Assembly (NCBI RefSeq): GCF_019710745.1
Contig: NZ_JAHKJW010000016.1
Span: 1 to 64,000 of the forward strand
DNA from: Streptomyces beigongshangae
GTDB taxonomy: Bacteria; Actinomycetota; Actinomycetes; Streptomycetales; Streptomycetaceae
Length of the DNA: 64,000 nucleotides
Reading direction: 5' to 3'
In this document: positions 58,292 to 64,000 of the stretch, piece by piece
How the letters are laid out: each line of letters starts with the position of its first letter
How positions within the stretch are numbered: position 1 is the stretch's first letter
Position numbers and translations under genes: made by a program
Notes under the pieces: generated by a model
What the model was told of the DNA's origin: nothing
Seen by the model: only the letters and a program-made list of their open reading frames with translations
Database searches by the model: none

Positions 58292-61186
58292 TCAGGGTTT
58301 CAGCACCAGCGTGTCCACCGTGGCCTTGTCGACCGCGCGGGCCGAGGAGGCCCAGGGCAGCAGTTCGCCCTTGACCCACTTGCTCGTCTGGTCGATGTAG
58401 TGGGCGCTGTACGCGTGCCCCGAGGCCCCGGTGAGGTTGATCCACCTGGACTTGTCGAAGTCGTCGAGGTTCACCACCATGCGCATCGACGGCACCCAGA
58501 CCACCGAGTACCCGCCCGCCGCGTTCCAGCCGGTGGCGTTCACCGCCGCCTCGCCGCCGCCCAGGTCGTACGGGCCGCGGTTCAGCATGTACTGCAGGAA
58601 GCCGGGGCCCTCGGTGCCCAGGGTCTGGTTCTTCAGGTACAGCCGGTGCAGCCGGCCCCAGCTCCAGGTGTCGAGGTCCTTGCCGAGCTTGGCGGTCAGC
58701 TCCCAGCGGGCGTCCGCGAGGGCCCGCCCGAACAGCTCGTCACGGGTGTCGACGGCCTTGTCGGTGCGCGTCCTGGGCGCCGTCCACCAGTCGTTGTCCT
58801 CGTCGTCCAGGATCTTGCGGACCACCTCGAACCAGCGGTCGCCGCCGTCCGGCTGCGCGCTCTTCGCGTCCCTCTGGCCGCACTCGCGCACCCTGTCGTC
58901 CGCCACGTCGACCGGTCCGGTGGAGCCGGCCGGTTCGACGTACAGGCACTGGCCCTTGACGCGCAGTTCCTTGGGCAGCTTGTTGCCGAAGGCGAGCTTG
59001 AGGATGTTGCGCCAGGTCGCGTTGAAGTACGCGGCCGCGGCCGAGTCGGCGTCCTGGGTGTAGTTCCAGCCCTCCAGGAGCTTCTGCGCCTCGCGCACGT
59101 CCTTGTCGGCGACGTCGATCTTGAGCAGCTTGGGCACCAGCAGCTTGGCGATCTCGCTGCTGTTGTCCAGCTGCATCTGGCGCATGTCGTCCGTGGAGAC
59201 CTTGCCGCCGTTCTTGGTCTTCGACTCGATGAGGTCGGCGATCCGCTGGCTGCGGGTGCCGTAGCCCCAGTCCGTGGTGAGCGTGTACGGGTACGCGTCC
59301 TTGTCGATCACGGCCTGGTTGGCGGTCACGATGTAGCCGCGGTCCGGGTTGTACTCGTACGGCAGCTCCGACTGCTTGATGTAGCCGGTCCAGCGGTACT
59401 CGGAGTCCCAGCCGGGCGACGGGAGCGAGCCGTCGCCCTCGCCGCGGACCGGGATCCTGCCCGGCAGCTGGTAGCCGATGTTGTTCTCGGTGTCCGCGTA
59501 GACCAGGTTCTGCGAGGGCACGTCGAAGAGGGCGGCGGCCTCGCGGAAGTCCGTCCAGTCGGCGGCCCGGTTCATCGCGAACACCGCGTCCATCGTGGTG
59601 CCCGGGTCCAGCGCGGTCCAGCGCAGGGCGATGGCGTAGCCGTCACCGCGGTCCGGGGCCGCGCTGTCGACGCCGGCCTTCCTGCCGACCTTCACGAGTT
59701 CGTCGTCGCGGTCGGACAGCAGCGGTCCGTTGTTGGTCTCCCGGACCACGATGGTCTTGGTCGTGCCGCCCGCGACGCGGATCTTCTCCTTGCGGGTGGT
59801 GAAGGGCAGCACCTTGTCGTCGTACTCGTAGCCGTCCCCGGTCAGCTTCTGCAGGTAGAGGTCGGTGACGTCGGCGCCGGAGTTGGTCATGCCCCAGGAG
59901 ATCTTCTGGTTGTGGCCGATGACCACACCGGGCATGCCCGCGAAGGTGTACCCGGAGACGTCGTACCGGCACTTCTCCGAGACGTTCCTGCAGTGCAGGC
60001 CCATCTGGTACCAGACCGACGGGAGCGAGGCCGACAGGTGCGGGTCGTTGGCCAGCAGCGGCTTGCCGCTGATGGTGTGCTCGCCGCCGACGACCCAGGA
60101 GTTGGAGCCGATGCCGTTGCCGTTCACGCCGACGGCCTCGGGGACGTCGTCCAGCACCCGGTAGAGACCCGCCAGCTGGCTCTCCAGGCCCGCGGGGGCC
60201 TCGGCGCCGTCCGCGATCCCGGTGCCGGTACCGGTACCCGTACCTGCCGAGGACTGCGTACCGGTGCCGGTTCCGGTGCCTGTCCCGGTTCCGGTACCCG
60301 TCCCGGTCTCGGTGCCGGGTTCCGTGCCCACACCGGTACCCGTACCCGTACCCGTGCCTGTACCGGTGCCCGTGCCTGTGCCGGTGCCCGCGTCGTCGCC
60401 CTGCGCGTACTCCCCGGTGATGCTGTCGTACTGACCGTCCTGCACGATCGGCTTGTTCCGGTCGTACGGGTACTGCGGGTACAGGTCCGCGATCTGCTTC
60501 GGGCCGAGACGGCTGGTCATCAGGGAGCGGTCGATCTCGTCCTGCATGTTGCCGCGCAGGTCCCAGGCCATCGCCTTGAGCCAGGCCACGGAGTCGACCG
60601 GGGTCCACTCCTGCGGCTCGTAGTCGTTGGTGAAGCCGAGGGCCGCGTACTCCAGGGAGAGGTCAGCGCCCTTCTTGCCCTTCAGGTAGGCGTTGACCCC
60701 CTTGGCGTACGCCTGGAGGTACTTCTTCGTCCCGGCGGAGAGCTTGCTCTCGTACTCCTTCTCCGCCACCCGCTGCCAGCCGAGCGTGCGCAGGAACTCG
60801 TCGTTGTCGACCTGGCTCCTGCCGAACATCTCGGAGAGCCTTCCCGCGGTCATGTGGCGGCGTACGTCCATCTCGTAGAACCGGTCCTGCGCCTGGACGT
60901 AGCCCTGCGCCATGAACAGGTCCTCGTCGGTCGCGGCGTAGATCTGCGGGATCCCGTGACCGTCCCGTTTGACGTCCACGGGGCCCGACAGGCCGTCGAG
61001 GGTGAGGGAGCCCTTGGTCTGCGGGAAGGAGGCGCGGACGGTGCTGACGCTCCAGAACGCCCCGTAGGCGACGCCGCCGATCAGGGCCAGAATCAAAATG
61101 ATCAGGATCAGACGGGCTCTGCGCCCCTTCTTCCTGCCGGACTTGCCGGGCTTCTGACCGGAAGATGCGGTGGTGTTGGGGGGCAT
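58292..61186 (-). CDS. Penicillin acylase family N-terminal nucleophile hydrolase with Gly-Thr repeat
   Basis: 964 residues. Basic N-terminus, membrane anchor at ~26-46 (LILIILILALIGGVAYGAFW), then the alpha part (DGHGIPQIYAATDEDLFMAQ, GYVQAQDRFYEMDVRR). Residues ~265-322 are a long (Gly-Thr)n spacer. The autocatalytic beta start is GIGSNSWVVGGEHT, with Ser361 as the expected nucleophile; PLLANDPHL follows, and the oxyanion Asn-type motif is QAVIDKDAYPYTLTTDWGYG. The family cleaves amides of beta-lactams or acyl-homoserine lactones; substrate unknown. The start at ATG 61186 gives a normal anchor. Confidence 0.9.
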   Translation of the reverse strand: MPPNTTASSGQKPGKSGRKKGRRARLILIILILALIGGVAYGAFWSVSTVRASFPQTKGSLTLDGLSGPVDVKRDGHGIPQIYAATDEDLFMAQGYVQAQDRFYEMDVRRHMTAGRLSEMFGRSQVDNDEFLRTLGWQRVAEKEYESKLSAGTKKYLQAYAKGVNAYLKGKKGADLSLEYAALGFTNDYEPQEWTPVDSVAWLKAMAWDLRGNMQDEIDRSLMTSRLGPKQIADLYPQYPYDRNKPIVQDGQYDSITGEYAQGDDAGTGTGTGTGTGTGTGTGTGVGTEPGTETGTGTGTGTGTGTGTGTQSSAGTGTGTGTGIADGAEAPAGLESQLAGLYRVLDDVPEAVGVNGNGIGSNSWVVGGEHTISGKPLLANDPHLSASLPSVWYQMGLHCRNVSEKCRYDVSGYTFAGMPGVVIGHNQKISWGMTNSGADVTDLYLQKLTGDGYEYDDKVLPFTTRKEKIRVAGGTTKTIVVRETNNGPLLSDRDDELVKVGRKAGVDSAAPDRGDGYAIALRWTALDPGTTMDAVFAMNRAADWTDFREAAALFDVPSQNLVYADTENNIGYQLPGRIPVRGEGDGSLPSPGWDSEYRWTGYIKQSELPYEYNPDRGYIVTANQAVIDKDAYPYTLTTDWGYGTRSQRIADLIESKTKNGGKVSTDDMRQMQLDNSSEIAKLLVPKLLKIDVADKDVREAQKLLEGWNYTQDADSAAAAYFNATWRNILKLAFGNKLPKELRVKGQCLYVEPAGSTGPVDVADDRVRECGQRDAKSAQPDGGDRWFEVVRKILDDEDNDWWTAPRTRTDKAVDTRDELFGRALADARWELTAKLGKDLDTWSWGRLHRLYLKNQTLGTEGPGFLQYMLNRGPYDLGGGEAAVNATGWNAAGGYSVVWVPSMRMVVNLDDFDKSRWINLTGASGHAYSAHYIDQTSKWVKGELLPWASSARAVDKATVDTLVLKP
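60220..60395. repeat. Degenerate hexamer array encoding (Gly-Thr)n
   Basis: Alternating ACCGGT / ACCGGC / ACCCGT-type hexamers over about 175 bases, in frame, coding two long and one short Gly-Thr runs interrupted by VGTEPGTE and QSSA. Confidence 0.95.
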
Positions 61187-61329
61187 CGCTGTCCTTGCTG
61201 TCCTCACGCGAGCGGCAGGCGGGCTTGTCCAATTGACTGAGCGCTGGAGCAACCATAGGCGCAGGGCCCGGCCGGACTTGACTCGGAGTCGGGTACACGG
61301 GCGGACGGAAGTTCGATCTTGCCTCGAAG

Positions 61330-61370
61330 AGCGTCAAGAAAGCGTCAAGATTTAGGTAAGGTAACGAAGT
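61330..61370 (+). promoter_or_regulatory. 11-bp direct repeats and putative -10 upstream of the antiporter
   Basis: AGCGTCAAGA at 61330-61339 and again at 61341-61350 (11-base period), followed by TTAGGTAAGGTAAC that could supply a -10. The period is like that of PhoP boxes, but the sequence is not a clear match. The rest of 61187-61484 shows nothing else. Confidence 0.4.
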
Positions 61371-61484
61371 AGTTCGACCGGCGAACCAGTGGAAAACGGT
61401 TGCACTCGTCCCTCCCGGCGAACGGGCGACCGGAACCGCGGGGCCGGACAGTGAGACCGAAACAGCGAGAAGGGAACAGAGCCG

Positions 61485-63026
61485 CTGACTGTCCACCACC
61501 TCAACCAGCTCTTGCTCGTCTGCTCGCTCGTTCTGCTCGTCGCGGTGGCAGCGGTCCGGATCTCCTCGCGCAGCGGGCTCCCCAGCCTGCTCGTCTACCT
61601 GGGCATCGGCGTGGCCATGGGCCAGGACGGCATCGGCGACGTCCACTTCGACAACGCCGAACTGACCCAGATCATCGGGTACGCGGCCCTGGTCGTGATC
61701 CTCGCCGAGGGCGGTCTGGGCACGAAGTGGAAAGAGGTCAGACCAGGACTCCCGGCCGCCTCCTCACTGGCCGTCGTCGGCGTCTCGGTCAGCGTCGGCA
61801 TCACGGCGACGGCGGCCCACTACCTGATCGGACTGGAGTGGCGGCAGGCACTGATCATCGGCGCGGTGGTGTCCTCGACGGACGCGGCGGCGGTCTTCTC
61901 GGTGCTGCGGAAGGTGCCCCTCCCCTCGCGTGTGACGGGCATCCTGGAGGCCGAGTCCGGCTTCAACGACGCCCCCGTCGTCATCCTCGTCGTCGCGTTC
62001 TCCACGGCGGGACCGGTGGACCACTGGTACCACCTGTTCGGCGAGATAGCACTGGAGCTGGCCATCGGGGCGGCCATCGGCCTCGCGGTGGGCTTCCTGG
62101 GGGCGTTCGGGCTGCGGCACGTGGCGCTGCCCGCCTCCGGCCTCTACCCGATCGCGGTCATGGCCATCGCGGTCACGGCGTACGCCGCCGGAGCGCTCGC
62201 CCACGGCAGCGGCTTCCTCGCCGTCTACCTGGCGGCGATGGTGCTGGGCAACGCCAGGCTGCCGCACTGGCCCGCCACCCGCGGCTTCGCCGACGGGCTC
62301 GGCTGGATCGCCCAGATCGGCATGTTCGTCCTGCTCGGGCTGCTCGTCACCCCGCACGAGATGGGTGACGACATCTGGCCGGCGCTCGTCATCGGCCTGG
62401 TGCTGACCATGGTGGCCCGGCCGCTGAGCGTCGTGATCGCCCTGCTGCCGTTCCGGATGCGCTGGCAGGAACAGGCGCTGATGTCCTGGGCCGGGCTGCG
62501 CGGCGCCGTGCCCATCATCCTGGCCACGATCCCGATGGTGAGCGGCATCGAGGGAAGCCGCCGGATCTTCAACATCGTCTTCGTCCTCGTCGTCGTCTAC
62601 ACCCTCGTCCAGGGGCCGACGCTGCCCTGGCTCGCCCGGACGCTGGGCCTGGCCAAGTCCTCGGAGACCGCGGACCTCGGGATCGAGTCGGCGCCGCTGG
62701 AGCGGCTGCGCGGGCATCTGCTGTCCGTCGCGATCCCGGAGGGCTCGAAGATGCACGGCGTCGAGGTCGCCGAGCTGCGGCTGCCCGCGGGGGCCGCGGT
62801 GACGCTGGTCGTGCGCGGCGGAGAATCGTTCGTTCCGCTGCCCTCGACCGTGCTGCGTCGCGACGACGAGCTGCTCGTCGTCGCGACGGACCCGGTCCGG
62901 GACGCCGCCGAGCGCCGGCTGCGCGCGGTCGGCCAGGGCGGCAAGCTGGCGGGCTGGCTGGGGACGGGCGGCAACGGCAACGGCAACGGCAACGGGACCG
63001 GGAACGGAAGGGGCACGGAGGGGTAG
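61485..63026 (+). CDS. Potassium or sodium/proton antiporter, CPA family with TrkA-C domain
   Basis: 513 residues. About 12-13 membrane helices; CPA ion site GFNDAPVVILVVAF (acidic ND pair) near residue 168, and SSTDAAAVFSVLRKVPL near residue 129. The C-terminal cytoplasmic TrkA-C/RCK-C domain reads LLSVAIPEGSKMHGVEVAEL. It ends with GNGNGNGNGTGNG. The start is uncertain: a CTG at 61485 has GAAGGGA upstream and gives TVHHLNQLLLVCSLVLL; the first conventional start in frame is TTG 61512. Exchanges K+ or Na+ for H+. Confidence 0.9.
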   Translation: MTVHHLNQLLLVCSLVLLVAVAAVRISSRSGLPSLLVYLGIGVAMGQDGIGDVHFDNAELTQIIGYAALVVILAEGGLGTKWKEVRPGLPAASSLAVVGVSVSVGITATAAHYLIGLEWRQALIIGAVVSSTDAAAVFSVLRKVPLPSRVTGILEAESGFNDAPVVILVVAFSTAGPVDHWYHLFGEIALELAIGAAIGLAVGFLGAFGLRHVALPASGLYPIAVMAIAVTAYAAGALAHGSGFLAVYLAAMVLGNARLPHWPATRGFADGLGWIAQIGMFVLLGLLVTPHEMGDDIWPALVIGLVLTMVARPLSVVIALLPFRMRWQEQALMSWAGLRGAVPIILATIPMVSGIEGSRRIFNIVFVLVVVYTLVQGPTLPWLARTLGLAKSSETADLGIESAPLERLRGHLLSVAIPEGSKMHGVEVAELRLPAGAAVTLVVRGGESFVPLPSTVLRRDDELLVVATDPVRDAAERRLRAVGQGGKLAGWLGTGGNGNGNGNGTGNGRGTEG

Positions 63027-63363
63027 GGCCGGTGTGAGGTGGGGCGGGGCGGGGCGGGTGGGCCTGTGCCGGGCGGGGGGCCTGCGCCGGGCGGGGGGGC
63101 AGCCGCTGCGACCGGCAAACGCAGGCGTGGAGCACGGATGTGCCGGCTTTCACAGGTGAGCAGCTGTTGACCCCTGTATCATCAAGCACACCTGATCGAA
63201 CCAACTCTGCCTGACGCAGTGCTGGCGCGACCGTATGGCGGCCGCGGCGCCCCCCTCAGCGGGCGGCCCGGTATCTACCGCAGTTCCGCGCAAGAGGACA
63301 GCTCTCGGCGCACCGCGCCCCATGGACGGGGCCGCGCTACCAGGCGGCAGAAAGGCACGGGCC
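63027..63363. other. 337-base gap with a G-quadruplex-type run
   Basis: No gene seen. GGGGCGGGGCGGGGCGGG at 63041-63058 follows the antiporter stop by 15 bases; further G runs extend to ~63105. A TTGACC hexamer at 63167-63172 could be a -35 for the MFS gene, but I see no good -10 at the right spacing. Confidence 0.55.
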
Positions 63364-64000
63364 GTGGCATCCACGGTCACCCCGGAGACCCCCGCGAACC
63401 CGGGTTCCCCCCGCCCGGGATACGGGCAGCTGCTGCGCACCCGCGGCGCCTGGACGTTCCTGCTCCCCGGCTTCGCCGCACGTCAGCCGTTCGCGATGCT
63501 GACGCTGTCCATCGTGCTGCTCGTGCAGCACACCACCGGCTCCTACGGGGCCGCCGGCGCCGTCGCCGCCGTGACCGGTGTCTCCATGGCGCTGTTCGCG
63601 CCGTTCACCGGCCGTCTCGCCGACCGGCACGGTCAGCGGGCCGTGCTGCTGCCCGGTGTCGTCGTGCACACCCTGGCGGGTCTCTCCCTGACCGCGCTGG
63701 CCCTCGCGGACGCCCCGCTGTGGGCGCTGTTCGCGGCCGCCGTGCCGACCGGTGCCTCGGTGCCGCAGGTCGGGCCCATGGTGCGGGCCCGCTGGGGCGT
63801 CAAGCTCCAGGGCTCGCCCCTCATGACGACCGCGGCGGCCTTCGAGTCCGTCACGGACGAGCTGACCTTCGTGCTCGGCCCGCTCCTCGCGACCGCCCTG
63901 TGCACCGCCGTGGACCCGGCTGCGGGGCTTCTCACGGAGGCCGCGCTGACCCTGGTCGGCGGTCTGCTGTTCGCCGCTCAGCGCGGCACCCAGCCGTCCG
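63364..64000 (+). CDS. MFS transporter (5' part; runs off window)
   Basis: At least 212 residues in the window. Hydrophilic start (ASTVTPETPANPGSPRPGYG), then helices PGFAARQPFAMLTLSIVLLV, AAVTGVSMALFAPFTGRLAD and the MFS loop motif RLADRHGQRAVLLPGVVV (A-motif type). Probably a drug or metabolite exporter. GTG 63364 follows AGAAAGG; an in-frame ATG at 63322 would add 14 residues. Confidence 0.82.
   Translation, partial: MASTVTPETPANPGSPRPGYGQLLRTRGAWTFLLPGFAARQPFAMLTLSIVLLVQHTTGSYGAAGAVAAVTGVSMALFAPFTGRLADRHGQRAVLLPGVVVHTLAGLSLTALALADAPLWALFAAAVPTGASVPQVGPMVRARWGVKLQGSPLMTTAAAFESVTDELTFVLGPLLATALCTAVDPAAGLLTEAALTLVGGLLFAAQRGTQPS

Overview
The window is high-GC (Streptomyces-type) chromosomal DNA. 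The evidence is extreme third-position GC, GTG starts at many genes, GGAGG-type ribosome sites, perfect GC-rich hairpin terminators without long T tracts, rare TTA codons confined to two regulators, and actinobacterial families (SsgA-like protein, RpfB, SepX/GlpR, protein mannosyltransferase). As I remember it, the gene order resembles the S. coelicolor core stretch running from galTEK through pmt, two penicillin-binding proteins, ssgE and cbiMQO to galU/moeA/sepX. That synteny is recollection, not a search result.

Layout. 1-4806: galactose operon galT-galE-galK (minus, galK cut by the window edge), divergent from a sodium:solute symporter with a small membrane partner. 4807-11508: a secreted serine hydrolase, a degenerate LuxR-type response regulator, and two tandem membrane-anchored beta-propeller (PQQ-like) paralogues. 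11722-20075: a minus-strand housekeeping block (ABC-F ATPase, ispE, rsmA, rpfB, TatD nuclease, zinc-ribbon protein, rsmI) with pmt divergent. 22028-24009: a probable strain-specific island with a LysR regulator carrying a TTA codon and two small secreted proteins. 24247-28230: two paralogous penicillin-binding proteins and convergent ssgE. 28406-31093: CbiM-CbiQ-CbiO metal ECF transporter. 31142-38453: accessory region with a family VIII-type esterase, a MAB_1171c-like membrane protein plus FAD oxidoreductase cassette, a frameshifted and truncated HTH/DUF5753 pseudogene, a YbaK deacylase, a small secreted protein and a TTA-containing MerR regulator.

38569-45147: a TetR-MMPL operon with two identical operator palindromes, and a divergent Tricorn-type protease. 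45251-49916: a disordered PER/SER-repeat protein, and a BVMO - alpha/beta hydrolase - SDR operon in the same order as the mycobacterial mymA operon, divergent from a MerR gene with a 20-bp palindrome between them. 50038-51655: xth, a GNAT gene and tRNA-Ala(CGC). 51764-58205: the division/molybdopterin locus sepX(glpR) - rimJ-like - mog - moaC - moeA(glp) - galU, with a divergent 5-FTHF cyclo-ligase. 58292-64000: a penicillin-acylase-family protein with a long Gly-Thr repeat, a CPA-type cation/proton antiporter, and the start of an MFS transporter.

A window-wide oddity is the number of short tandem repeats. At least ten proteins carry in-frame repeats, and at four genes the repeat array includes or begins at the stop codon. 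The strongest second-look items are the repeat pattern, the degenerate receiver domain, the several perfect operator-like palindromes, the rearrangement scar at 35.5 kb, and the mymA-like operon.
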